DNA of 64,000 bases, taken from Flexilinea flocculi (GTDB lineage Bacteria; Chloroflexota; Anaerolineae; Anaerolineales; Anaerolineaceae). Made by a program: the position numbers and the translations under genes. Where the stretch lies: the NCBI RefSeq assembly GCF_001192795.1, contig NZ_DF968179.1:186001-250000 (forward strand), in the 5' to 3' direction. The notes under the pieces are model-generated. The model was not told the origin of the DNA, ran no database searches, and saw only the letters and a list, made by a program, of their open reading frames with translations. Positions 7,712-15,512 of the stretch are shown here, piece after piece; position 1 is the stretch's first letter; every line of letters starts with the position of its first letter.

Positions 7712-8779
7712 TTATTTGCGAATAAAGGTGAATACCAGTCCCAGCACGCTTAATAGTATCAGAGTCAGTCCAATTGTTTGACGGTAGGATTCCATCTGAT
7801 TAAGTACTGTTGAAAAACCAATTTTGGTTTCTTCTGGCGTGGGCTGCTCCAGGGAAGGTGAGGGATTGAAGTTTATTGTATAGGTAGGTCGGGGTGTGCG
7901 TGTTGGAGGACGCGGTGTATCCGTGATCGTTGGAGTCGGAGTAATTGTGTAGGTTGGTTCAATAATGAGTTCCTTCCCTTCATAAATGACCGGATTCTCA
8001 AGATCCAGGTGATTTAATACTGCAATGGTATTCCAGTCAACTTTATAAGCGTAAGCGATTTCTGACAACGTCTGACCGCTGGTAATTTCATGAACAACCG
8101 AACCGTCAGGTTGTCTTGTCGCAGTCATCAGAGGAATTGGCGAGGGTGTCGTTGAGACAATCGGTTTTGGCGTTCGAAAATCATAAGTCGGCAGCGGTGT
8201 GTACTGAATGGAGCCATCCAGGAGGTAGCCGACCATCACGACAACAAAACGGCGATTTCGTTCATCTGCAACACCAATTCCGATATGCTGTCCCTTCATA
8301 TCCAATAATTTTTGGATACTTTTCGGATCCGATTTCCAAATTGAATGAATTAAATATTCTGGTGTTGTATCAACCCAAATCATTGCCACATTTTGGCTGA
8401 CAGAAAAAGGCGCTCCTCCTCCATAACCGACATCGATTGCCCTTGTCTGAACCGTTTCTCTCTTCGGTCCCTCTTCGGTTAATTTTCCGATTTTCAAAAG
8501 ATAGGCGGCAAAGTTTTGTGCTGCCATGGATAAATTTTTATCAAAAATGAGCATCGGAGCTTTTTTTTCAGCCCGTAGCATATTGATTTGGCTGAAAATT
8601 GATTGGATTGCTTTTTCTTGTTCACTCACGGGAGTGGCTGTGGTAGTGCTTGTGTGATTAATGGATTCTTGGATGGCTGTTGCTGTGATCGAATTTGCAT
8701 CAGTTTGTGTGTTTGCAGCAACAAAAAAGACAGTTACTGACATCAGAATTTCGGTAAGAAAAGCACGACTTTTTCTCAT
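7712..8779 (-). CDS. Secreted CAP-like plus LysM protein with Thr/Pro stalk and C-terminal anchor
   Basis: About 355 residues: an N-terminal membrane or signal segment (FLTEILMSVTVFFVAAN), a CAP/SCP-like domain near 55-190, and a LysM domain near 230-275 (VHEITSGQTLSEIAYAYKVDWNTIAVLNHL). Then come a Thr/Pro stalk full of 'TPTPT' and 'TPRPPTRTPRPT' and a final transmembrane helix (IGLTLILLSVLGLVFTFIRK). The CAP part is degenerate: the His and Glu found at matching places in the upstream paralogue are replaced (SQNVAMI in place of the ENV motif). It therefore probably has a binding rather than enzymatic role at the peptidoglycan. Its ATG overlaps the previous stop as ATGA, showing translational coupling. 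Confidence 0.8.
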   Translation of the reverse strand: MRKSRAFLTEILMSVTVFFVAANTQTDANSITATAIQESINHTSTTTATPVSEQEKAIQSIFSQINMLRAEKKAPMLIFDKNLSMAAQNFAAYLLKIGKLTEEGPKRETVQTRAIDVGYGGGAPFSVSQNVAMIWVDTTPEYLIHSIWKSDPKSIQKLLDMKGQHIGIGVADERNRRFVVVMVGYLLDGSIQYTPLPTYDFRTPKPIVSTTPSPIPLMTATRQPDGSVVHEITSGQTLSEIAYAYKVDWNTIAVLNHLDLENPVIYEGKELIIEPTYTITPTPTITDTPRPPTRTPRPTYTINFNPSPSLEQPTPEETKIGFSTVLNQMESYRQTIGLTLILLSVLGLVFTFIRK

Positions 8780-9774
8780 GTACGATAAAAACCGTAAAAG
8801 ATGGTCAGGAGAAGACCGATTCCGCAAATGATTGTGAGCATAAAACCAAATTTACGAGCGCCTGGTGTATCAAAAAAACTGATGTGCCCGATCAATGGAG
8901 AAGGTGTAGGTGTTGATGTAATGGTCGGGGTTAAAGATGCCAACGGCGGCAGTGTCATGGTGATTGTAGAGGTTGGTTTTGGTGTGTTTGTGACAGGAGG
9001 AGGAGTCACTGTAGGAGTCAAAGTGTCGGCAACTGGAGTCCCTCCGTAAAAAATCAGGATTCGCCGACCTGCAACTACACTGGTGTCATCGGGAGACATG
9101 CCGTTCAATTCCTGCAATTTTGCTATGGTTGTCCCATAATTTATGGCAATTGTCCAAAGTGTTTCGTTGACTTGCACTGTGTGATAGACTGATCCGTCCA
9201 ATTCAGGCGTACTGGTGGCAAATTCACCGGGTTGGACAGGCGCGGCCTGAATGTCAATGAAACTTGAACCGGCGTTTATATTGGGAGCAATTACGGTAGA
9301 GGCGCTTTTCTTATCCAGGTTGGTATCATTTCCAGAGCTGTTGACTTGCAGTGTGTAATACCTGGTTCCATCAGTTCCTACTGCCATACCTGCCCCAACT
9401 GTTCCACTGTCCAATCCGATCATGGTATATAAATGGAGTTGATCCGTCCACATCTGTTTTACACAATAGGAAGCGGCAATGTTTTGTCCTGCACAGACAT
9501 TTTCTGATCTGGCTGGAATTCCGGAGCCATCGGCACGGTTGTGTGTGGAGGTATTGATAGATGCCTGATATTCGCTATGCGCCTGGGCAGAAGCCGAAAG
9601 TGCAGGATCCACTGTGTATGCAGCTAAACCGTTGGCAGCTCGCAGGGCATTTACTTCCGATATTAATGAATTCGCGTCCTGGGCTGAACAACTTATTTTT
9701 GGTATGCAAAAAAAAATGGCAATGAGAAAGATGATCGATAATGTCATTTTTGGAAATTTGCTTTTTTTACTCAT
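8776..9774 (-). CDS. Secreted CAP plus LysM protein with Thr/Pro stalk and C-terminal anchor
   Basis: About 332 residues: signal peptide (MTLSIIFLIAIFFCIPKISCSAQ), CAP/SCP domain near 30-160 with canonical elements (LISEVNALRAANGL, AQAHSEYQ, THNRADG, SENVCAG), and LysM near 200-245 (YHTVQVNETLWTIAINYGTTIAKLQELNGM). A Thr/Pro-rich stalk and a C-terminal transmembrane helix followed by YGFYRT complete it. It should be exported and tethered at the outer face of the membrane, with LysM holding peptidoglycan. First gene of a coupled pair with its degenerate paralogue. The start is the ATG at 9774, only seven bases after a TATAAT, so the mRNA may be nearly leaderless. A longer opening upstream runs through repeat R3 and is rejected. 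Confidence 0.85.
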   Translation of the reverse strand: MSKKSKFPKMTLSIIFLIAIFFCIPKISCSAQDANSLISEVNALRAANGLAAYTVDPALSASAQAHSEYQASINTSTHNRADGSGIPARSENVCAGQNIAASYCVKQMWTDQLHLYTMIGLDSGTVGAGMAVGTDGTRYYTLQVNSSGNDTNLDKKSASTVIAPNINAGSSFIDIQAAPVQPGEFATSTPELDGSVYHTVQVNETLWTIAINYGTTIAKLQELNGMSPDDTSVVAGRRILIFYGGTPVADTLTPTVTPPPVTNTPKPTSTITMTLPPLASLTPTITSTPTPSPLIGHISFFDTPGARKFGFMLTIICGIGLLLTIFYGFYRT

Positions 9775-9781
9775 GAATTGG

Positions 9782-9787
9782 ATTATA
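9782..9787 (-). promoter_or_regulatory. -10 element of the CAP/LysM operon, leaderless type
   Basis: TATAAT on the minus strand, seven bases from the ATG at 9774, with only a weak -35 (TTAATA) at the expected distance. Transcription from here would give almost no 5' leader, consistent with the missing ribosome site. Confidence 0.45.
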
Positions 9788-9814
9788 ACGCGAACCATCA
9801 TATTTATTAAAGAG

Positions 9815-9877
9815 CAGTAATTTGAAATATGAAAAGAATTCTGTATGCGAAAAGTCACTCCATCTTTCAAATTGCTG
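9815..9877. repeat. Intergenic palindromic element, short copy R3
   Basis: A 63-bp copy holding only the outer parts: CAGTAATTTGAAATATG on the left and CATCTTTCAAATTGCTG on the right. The central hairpin is absent. First of three copies in a row. Confidence 0.75.
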
Positions 9878-9886
9878 ATTAGAGAG

Positions 9887-9958
9887 CAGTAATCCGAAAG
9901 TTAGATCTGAAATTTGAATCTATCATAACGATAAAAAAATCCTCCCTTTGTATTACTG
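9887..9958. repeat. Intergenic palindromic element, short copy R4
   Basis: Starts CAGTAATCCGAAAG and ends CCTTTGTATTACTG. It is nine bases from R3, and GAG precedes R3, R4 and R5, as if units were repeated end to end. Confidence 0.6.
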
Positions 9959-9966
9959 AGTAAAGA

Positions 9967-10088
9967 GCTGTAATGTAAATTCTGGAAAAGCCTTTTGAGA
10001 GAAACATGAAAAATTGTGTTTGTGGTGTCAGTCTGAGAAACGTATAAACAGCAGATCACAATTTATTCTTCTCTTTTTTCAAATAACC
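9967..10088. repeat. Intergenic palindromic element, degenerate copy R5
   Basis: Third unit of the row. It has a CTGTAATG left end, an inner inverted repeat AAATTGTG (10011-10018) / CACAATTT (10057-10064), and a decayed right end (TTTTTTCAAATAACCG). Confidence 0.45.
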
Positions 10089-10114
10089 GAGTTTTCGTGA
10101 TTTACTTGAATCGT

Positions 10115-11614
10115 TCATTTGAGGATAGTAACGTCTCGGGCAGTCTGATCCGTACGTAAAAGGGGCAGTGTGAGGACAATTCGGGTTCCATAACCGGTTT
10201 GATTTTGATCATGAAAAATTGGGCTTTCTGCCCAAACCTTCCCGCCATGAGCTTCAACCAGATTTTTTACGATAGCCAATCCAAGACCTGAACCTCCGCT
10301 GCTTCGGTTACGTGATTCATCTCCTCGATAAAATCGGTCAAAAATATATGGGAGGTCAACCGGATCTACACCGGATCCCGTATCCTGAACAACAATCTCG
10401 CAATTGTTCTGTTGAATATCCGATTTAACTTGGATTGAAATCATTCCGCCTTCTAATGTGTATTTCAATGAATTCCGAATCAGATTCATTAAAACCTGTT
10501 TGATTCGATCAGCGTCTGCAGTAAGCGTCGTTTCTCCTTGAAAATCATTGATGATTGTGATACCTTTTTGATCTGCCTGCGGTTTTATTTGATCGATAAC
10601 TTGTTTGACCAGTTCTTCGATATTAATCTCGGAGAAATCAAGCTTCAATTGCCCTGTTTCGGATAACGAGATCAACCGTAAATCGTTTACCAACCGATTC
10701 AAAAGAAGTGTTTCCGAATAGAGAACGGCGATCTGCTCTTTAGAAAAAGGCAGAATGCCATCCTGGATGCCCTCCAGAGTACCCTGCATAGCGGTCAGCG
10801 GTGTGCGTAATTCATGTGCGATGTCTGCAGTCAGATGGCGTCTTTGGACTTCTGCTGTTAAAAGACTTTCTGCCATTTTATTGAAAGTTTTTCCCAATTC
10901 TCCGAATTCGTCCTGTGTTCGAATATCAACTCGCTGGTTTAAATCACCCCCTGAAATTTTCATTGCCGCGGCTTTTAATTTCCGAATTGGAGAGATTATT
11001 TGCAGGAAAAGAATACTGCCTAGCAGGATTGCAATTGCTCCGGCAATTCCCGCCGAGCTGATAATCGCTTTGTTCATAGAAGAGTAAAAATCATCTGTCA
11101 GAGAATTCTGCTGCTGATTTATGAAGGGACTGACCAGTAAAGTACCGACTTGTTGATCCTGAGCATTGACGGGTAAACCACGTTGCAGGTCGGATTTAGA
11201 AATTTGATTACCGTTCATTTCTTTTTGGGAATCCATAACGACAATTCCTTTATTATCGGTAAGGATGACTCTGAATTCCATTGAGCTCATTCCAACAGCA
11301 ATCGAACCATTCCCCTGGCGATTCTCATTCCAGTTCTGGTTCTTTCCCATGCCATATCCGCCCATCCCGGGTTTAGCCAGATCGCTTTCTGTTGAGAATA
11401 AATCAGTTTCCACGTTGTCCCAGGATTGATAGGATTCATAGTAAGCCGATAAAACCGGTATCAAGCGGTTGGCATACATTTGACTGCTGCGATTCGAATA
11501 ATATTGGAAAGCGTTATGAATTCCTTTTGGCATTAATGTGAAAATCACAGCTCCGCCGATGGCAATAACAAATAAAAATGCTCCAAGTAGTTTGACAATC
11601 AGACTATTCCGCAT
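10115..11614 (-). CDS. Sensor histidine kinase (BaeS/PhoR type)
   Basis: 499 residues. The first transmembrane helix (LLGAFLFVIAIGGAVIFTLM) is near 9-28. An extracytoplasmic sensor region of about 150 residues contains a Gly/Met/Asn-rich patch (GMGGYGMGKNQNWNENRQGN). The second helix lies near 185-207, followed by HAMP, a HisKA domain with the phosphoacceptor His267 in DIAHELRTPL, and HATPase_c with N-box RIKQVLMNLIRNSLKY, DTGSGVD and GGSGLGLAIVK. All catalytic motifs are intact. ATG at 11614 has GAAGGCGG upstream and overlaps the regulator gene by 11 bp. It should phosphorylate the OmpR-type regulator encoded upstream. Confidence 0.93.
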   Translation of the reverse strand: MRNSLIVKLLGAFLFVIAIGGAVIFTLMPKGIHNAFQYYSNRSSQMYANRLIPVLSAYYESYQSWDNVETDLFSTESDLAKPGMGGYGMGKNQNWNENRQGNGSIAVGMSSMEFRVILTDNKGIVVMDSQKEMNGNQISKSDLQRGLPVNAQDQQVGTLLVSPFINQQQNSLTDDFYSSMNKAIISSAGIAGAIAILLGSILFLQIISPIRKLKAAAMKISGGDLNQRVDIRTQDEFGELGKTFNKMAESLLTAEVQRRHLTADIAHELRTPLTAMQGTLEGIQDGILPFSKEQIAVLYSETLLLNRLVNDLRLISLSETGQLKLDFSEINIEELVKQVIDQIKPQADQKGITIINDFQGETTLTADADRIKQVLMNLIRNSLKYTLEGGMISIQVKSDIQQNNCEIVVQDTGSGVDPVDLPYIFDRFYRGDESRNRSSGGSGLGLAIVKNLVEAHGGKVWAESPIFHDQNQTGYGTRIVLTLPLLRTDQTARDVTILK

Positions 11615-12299
11615 CGCCGCCTTCTTCAAATTTATATCCAATACCAAAAACTGTCTTGATATACGCAGGCTTTTTGGGATTTTTCTCCAATTTCATCCGG
11701 ATATTCTTGATATGCGCATCGATGGTGCGTTCATATCCTTCGAATGCACTTCCTTGCGATTGTTCCATAATTTGCAGACGACTCAGGACACGTTTCGGCT
11801 GGCTTGCCAGTACCGTTAAAATATTAAATTCTGTGGGAGTCAAATCCACAGTACGTCCGGCTACTTCAACAATATGCTGGTCAGTATCGATTATCAGATC
11901 TCCGACACGAATCTGGCTTGGCTTCGAGGCTTCGACATTTGTTCTCCGAAGAATTGTCTTCACACGTGCTGTCACTTCGCGCGGGCTGAAGGGTTTTGTG
12001 ACATAATCGTCAGCGCCTAATTCCAATCCAATCAGCCGATCCATCTCCTCAACTCTCGCCGTCAACATGAGAATCGGGACATCGGATTCTTTTCGGATCA
12101 TTTTGCATAAGTCAATTCCGTTGATATAGGGGAGATTCAAATCGAGAATAATGAAATCGGGTTTTTCGCTTTGAAATTTTAAAAGAGCGGCTTTCCCATC
12201 CGAAGCAGTTGAGACGAAAAAATCAGCATTTTCCAAATATGCTTTCAGAATTGCGACAATTTGAGGTTCATCATCGACCACTAAAATTCTCTCTCTCAT
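11604..12299 (-). CDS. OmpR/PhoB-family response regulator
   Basis: 231 residues. The receiver domain (ILVVDDEPQ) has the phosphorylation site Asp53 in IILDLNLP and a KPFSPREV lysine. It is followed by a winged-helix DNA-binding domain (VDLTPTEFNILTVLASQPKRVLSRLQIM ... RTIDAHIKNIRMKLEKNPKKPAYIKTVFGIGYKF). The start at 12299 is immediately before the receiver and has AAGG about eight bases upstream; a longer frame adds an unlikely tail. Partner of the overlapping histidine kinase. The nearest likely target is the Asn/Gln-rich secreted protein gene directly upstream on the same strand. Confidence 0.95.
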   Translation of the reverse strand: MRERILVVDDEPQIVAILKAYLENADFFVSTASDGKAALLKFQSEKPDFIILDLNLPYINGIDLCKMIRKESDVPILMLTARVEEMDRLIGLELGADDYVTKPFSPREVTARVKTILRRTNVEASKPSQIRVGDLIIDTDQHIVEVAGRTVDLTPTEFNILTVLASQPKRVLSRLQIMEQSQGSAFEGYERTIDAHIKNIRMKLEKNPKKPAYIKTVFGIGYKFEEGGDAE

Positions 12300-12397
12300 A
12301 CCTTCGTCCTTATGCAATCGTTGCGTTGATTGATTAATAATATAAAATATTGACTTGTTTTTCAAATCCATTCACAAAAAATGTTGTTATTCGACAG

Positions 12398-12443
12398 CAG
12401 CAATTCCTGCGAAAATAGAATTCTATTTTTGCAGGAATTGCTG
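12398..12443. repeat. 46-bp near-perfect palindrome, minimal form R6
   Basis: Arms 12398-12420 and 12421-12443 are reverse complements with a single mismatch. It begins CAGCAATTCCTGC and ends GCAGGAATTGCTG, the same outer bases as the dispersed family. The right arm resembles the terminal extension of the long copies at 4189 and 54174. Confidence 0.8.
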
Positions 12444-12475
12444 GAAACCATTACGGAGAAATTCTGCGCGACATA

Positions 12476-12520
12476 AAAGAGTGTTGAACTTTCTCGAATT
12501 TCCGGGATCATTCAACACTC
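12476..12520 (-). terminator. Rho-independent terminator of the secreted-protein gene
   Basis: Ten-base arms GAGTGTTGAA (12480-12489) and TTCAACACTC (12511-12520). On the minus strand the hairpin is followed by TTTT. It lies 29 bp past the stop at 12549 and separates this gene from the response regulator. Confidence 0.7.
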
Positions 12521-12548
12521 AAAACCTTAAGTTTGATGGTTCTTGAAT

Positions 12549-13127
12549 TTACTCGTCATTGTCGTTATAGGGACAATCATTATTGATCGGGCAATTCTTA
12601 TAATTCTGCATACGATTTCCCCCGCCGTTTTGATTCATCTGATTTCCCATTCGGTTTCCAGATTGAGAATTCATTGTGTTTCTGCCGGAGAATTGATCTC
12701 TCATTTCTGTCATGATATCCTGGAATTGTTCGATGGTCAGACCGGATTCATCCGCAATTTGGGATAAAGTTTTTCCGTTTTCCAATTGAGTATTCAAATC
12801 CTCTTCTGAGATTCCAAGTTTCTCTGCAAAATATGCGATTCGTTCATCATGGAAAACGCCATCACCGGTTCCGGGTGTGTTCTGGTTTCCCATCATATTG
12901 TTCTGTCTGTTTGTGTAACCGAAATTTTGTTGGGTCTGATTTCCCATCATATTATTTTGTCCGTTTGAAAAACCAAAATTCTTTTGCGTTTGATTTCCAA
13001 AACCCTGTTGATTCTGATTTCCAAAACTTTGACCATTTGGATTCGATGGACGGGCGCTCACAATACTTGTAAAAGAAAGAATGATGATCAGCATCAGTGT
13101 CAATAGTAAAATTTTATTTGTTTTCAT
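12549..13127 (-). CDS. Secreted Asn/Gln/Met-rich protein next to a two-component system
   Basis: 192 residues. A signal peptide (ILLLTLMLIIILSFTSIVSA) is followed by a low-complexity region with near repeats of GNQTQxNFG and QNNMMGNQ. A short helical domain comes next, FAEKLGISEEDLNTQLENGKTLSQIADESGLTIEQFQDIM (residues about 98-138), like the helical repeat of YckD/DUF2680-type secreted proteins. A second Asn/Met/Gly-rich tail ends with CPINNDCPYNDNDE. The ribosome site AAGGAG is strong. The kinase downstream has a similar Gly/Met/Asn patch in its sensor domain, so this protein may be a ligand or target. The Met and Cys clusters could bind a soft metal; that is speculation. Confidence 0.75.
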   Translation of the reverse strand: MKTNKILLLTLMLIIILSFTSIVSARPSNPNGQSFGNQNQQGFGNQTQKNFGFSNGQNNMMGNQTQQNFGYTNRQNNMMGNQNTPGTGDGVFHDERIAYFAEKLGISEEDLNTQLENGKTLSQIADESGLTIEQFQDIMTEMRDQFSGRNTMNSQSGNRMGNQMNQNGGGNRMQNYKNCPINNDCPYNDNDE

Positions 13128-13245
13128 GATATATCTCCTTAATATTTATTTTTCGTTTTATTTCACTTTCAATAATGATGTTATCGACCAGTCTTGAAAA
13201 AGGAATGAAGAAGATGTGAAGATTTGATGAAGATTCTTTTTGCCC

Positions 13246-13306
13246 CGAAATTCGAAATACAAACCAACTGAACAACAAGTAATTCTCTTCATATTTCAAA
13301 TTGCTG
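13246..13306. repeat. Intergenic palindromic element, partial copy R7
   Basis: GAAATTCGAAATAC on the left and TCTCTTCATATTTCAAATTGCTG on the right. The right end stops 13 bases before the lexA -35 hexamer. Confidence 0.6.
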
Positions 13307-13319
13307 ATTTTGGGTGGGC

Positions 13320-13348
13320 TTGACTGCGAACAATTGTTCTGTTATAGT
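13320..13348 (+). promoter_or_regulatory. lexA promoter with LexA operator in the spacer
   Basis: TTGACT (13320-13325), a 17-base spacer and TATAGT (13343-13348). The perfect palindrome GAACAATTGTTC (13328-13339) sits inside the spacer. It fits the GAAC-N4-GTTC operator known for Gram-positive-type and Chloroflexota LexA, so bound LexA would block its own promoter. Confidence 0.85.
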
Positions 13349-13355
13349 TATTTTA

Positions 13356-13377
13356 GAACAAATAGAAAATTTTGTTC
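13356..13377 (+). promoter_or_regulatory. Second inverted repeat downstream of the lexA promoter
   Basis: GAACAAA (13356-13362) and TTTGTTC (13371-13377) form an inverted repeat just after the -10 element. The half-sites GAAC/GTTC match the operator, but the spacing is wider than the canonical one. It could be an auxiliary LexA site or simply an early-transcript hairpin. Confidence 0.45.
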
Positions 13378-13411
13378 ATTTCGTTTTAATTCTGGTTCCT
13401 GGGAGGTAAAA

Positions 13412-14107
13412 ATGGCAAGAAAAGGGAAGTTAATGAATGAACGACATGAGCGAATCATGAAATTCCTTCAGGACTATCAGCAAAAAAATCAGTATTCTCC
13501 TTCAATCCGGGAAATTGGAAATTTTATCGGAGTGAATTCGACATCTTTGGTTGATTACTATGTTCGTCAGCTGGTTGAGATGGGATATTTAGAACGGGAT
13601 GAACATGTATCTCGCAGTATCCGAATTGTCAGGTCTTTTGAAAATAAAAAAAACAAGCCCCAATCGGTTTCATATTCAAAACAGGAAGTGTTGCGATTTC
13701 CGGTTTTGGGTAGAATCGTTGCAAGCGCTCCGATTCCGGTTCCGAACTCTGATCTGGCGTATTTTGACGCAGAAAGTTACATTGAAATACCGCGGAAGAT
13801 GATCCCGCTGAATGAAAAAGATTCCGAACTGTTTGTACTGGAAGTCTCCGGTGATTCAATGATTGATGCAATGATCAATGACGGGGATAAAGTTATCTTT
13901 CGGCAGGCAACTGCAGCAGTCAATGGGGATATGGTTGCAGTCTGGTTATCTAATAATGACGAAACCACCTTAAAATATTTCTATCATGAAGGCGATCGTA
14001 TTCGCCTTCAGCCTGCTAATCCCACGATGGGACCGATCTATATCGATAATCCTGAACAGGTCCACATTATGGGAAAGGTAGTTATGGTAATTCGGAATTT
14101 ATTATAA
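13412..14107 (+). CDS. lexA: LexA repressor
   Basis: 231 residues. The N-terminal winged helix-turn-helix (residues about 9-70: RHERIMKFLQDYQQKNQYSPSIREIGNFIGV) is longer than in E. coli LexA in its recognition part. The C-terminal S24 latent protease has Ser149 in SGDSM and Lys188 in TTLKYF as the dyad. The expected self-cleavage site, normally Ala-Gly, reads Ala104-Ser105 in GRIVASAPIP. ATG at 13412 has GGGAGG upstream. The gene represses SOS genes until RecA filaments trigger cleavage, and the operator in its own promoter shows autoregulation. Confidence 0.95.
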   Translation: MARKGKLMNERHERIMKFLQDYQQKNQYSPSIREIGNFIGVNSTSLVDYYVRQLVEMGYLERDEHVSRSIRIVRSFENKKNKPQSVSYSKQEVLRFPVLGRIVASAPIPVPNSDLAYFDAESYIEIPRKMIPLNEKDSELFVLEVSGDSMIDAMINDGDKVIFRQATAAVNGDMVAVWLSNNDETTLKYFYHEGDRIRLQPANPTMGPIYIDNPEQVHIMGKVVMVIRNLL

Positions 14108-14156
14108 GAAAAACATATTGAAAAATGCGAAAAGCTGTTGTAATTTGGAAAACAAC

Positions 14157-15281
14157 ATGAAGGAATTCCGTCATATTGTTATTGTTTCATCCCTCTATTT
14201 ACCGCATCTTGGAGGTGTTGAACAATTTACACAATCCCTGGCAAAATCTCTTGCCGTTGAATGCAAAGTGACTGTTTTATGTCTTAATACAGAATCCATC
14301 CCGCAGGATACTCGGGATGGCCGATTAACCGTGCAATACCTGCCTTGTTATTCTATGTTTTGCGGCAGACTTCCAATACCCAGACCGATCACCGGCAATC
14401 TGTTACGATCATTTTTTCAATCGAATCAAGTAGATTTTGCGATCATTCAAACTCGCTTATATCCGTTAAGTTTTCAAGCTGCCCGTATTTTGTCTGAAAA
14501 GAAGATCCCATTTATTTTGATCGAACATGGAACCGGACATATCCAATTTGGAAAAGGTTTCATGAATCGACTTTGGAAATTGTATGAACATGGCATTACC
14601 TTCGGTCTGAAACGTTATTGCAAAAATTACTATGGCGTTTCTCAAGCCAGCCTTGACTGGCTCCAACATTTCGGTATCTCAGGAAAAGGTGTTATTCATA
14701 ATGGTGTGAATCCGGTGGATTTTCAGGAACTGCAGCCATTTTTCCGTGAAAAATATAACATTCCATCCCAGGCGATTCTCATTGTCTTTGCAGGACGAAT
14801 TCTGAAAGAAAAAGGTATTCTCGATCTGCTGCAGGCTTTTTATCAAATCGATTCTGACAATGTCCATCTTTTTATTGCCGGCGCAGGGGATATGGAGCTA
14901 TTGGATTCTTGGCGGGTGAATTCTCACATCCATATTCTGGGACAAATTTCACATTCAGAATTATTATCGTTATTCGCTGAAAGTCAAATTTTTTGTCTGC
15001 CTACAACCTATCCTGAAGGATTACCCACAGTCATTCTTGAAGCAGGTTTTTCCGGGATTCCGGTTATCACAGTTGATTCAGGGGGAATCCGTGATGTCAT
15101 TTTTGATGATATCACCGGTTTATTTGTGGAATCCGGTTCTCCCGAACAATTGCGCATAAAACTGGAACTTCTGATTCGTAACAGTTCGGAAAGGCAACGG
15201 TTAGGTTCCAATTTGCAGAATCTGATACAAAAAGAGTTTATCTGGCCTGAAATTATTAAGAACATCAAATCACTATGGTAA
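14157..15281 (+). CDS. GT4-family glycosyltransferase
   Basis: 374 residues, GT-B fold. The N-terminal acceptor domain starts IVIVSSLYLPHLGGVEQFTQSLAKSL. The linker has GVIHNGVNPVDF near residue 180, then IVFAGRILKEKGILDLLQAF, and the donor site has FCLPTTYPEGLPTVILEAGFSGIPVITVDSGGI (about 278-310). The E-x7-E motif is present. ATG at 14157 has GGAA upstream; a TTG at 14118 would add 13 residues. It follows lexA on the same strand but is probably functionally linked to the UDP-sugar epimerase gene downstream. The acceptor is unknown. Confidence 0.9.
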   Translation: MKEFRHIVIVSSLYLPHLGGVEQFTQSLAKSLAVECKVTVLCLNTESIPQDTRDGRLTVQYLPCYSMFCGRLPIPRPITGNLLRSFFQSNQVDFAIIQTRLYPLSFQAARILSEKKIPFILIEHGTGHIQFGKGFMNRLWKLYEHGITFGLKRYCKNYYGVSQASLDWLQHFGISGKGVIHNGVNPVDFQELQPFFREKYNIPSQAILIVFAGRILKEKGILDLLQAFYQIDSDNVHLFIAGAGDMELLDSWRVNSHIHILGQISHSELLSLFAESQIFCLPTTYPEGLPTVILEAGFSGIPVITVDSGGIRDVIFDDITGLFVESGSPEQLRIKLELLIRNSSERQRLGSNLQNLIQKEFIWPEIIKNIKSLW

Positions 15282-15315
15282 TCCAGTGAAAAATGTTTTT
15301 TATCAATATTCCATT

Positions 15316-15432
15316 CAGTATTCTTAAATTTGGTAAAACCTTTAATTGAAAAAGTGAAATTTTATTGTTGTGTTGTGCTCCGTTCAAAAACATCGCAACA
15401 ACAAAAAATTCTCCCGATATTTCAAATTGTTG
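15316..15432. repeat. Intergenic palindromic element, full copy R8
   Basis: Starts CAGTATTCTTAAATTTGG; hairpin arms ATTGTTGTGTTG and CATCGCAACAACAA; ends CCCGATATTTCAAATTGTTG. It lies between the glycosyltransferase stop and the epimerase gene. Confidence 0.75.
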
Positions 15433-15512
15433 TGTATAAAACCGAAACTCGAAATTATTGGTACAATAGGTAAAGTTTTCCAGATATCATCCGAATGATC
15501 AGGAGTAGTCCT

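Noticed and set aside
13114-13299. Minus-strand 61-codon frame between the secreted-protein gene and lexA
   Set aside because: It runs through repeat R7 into the secreted-protein gene's ribosome site region and has no start signals of its own.
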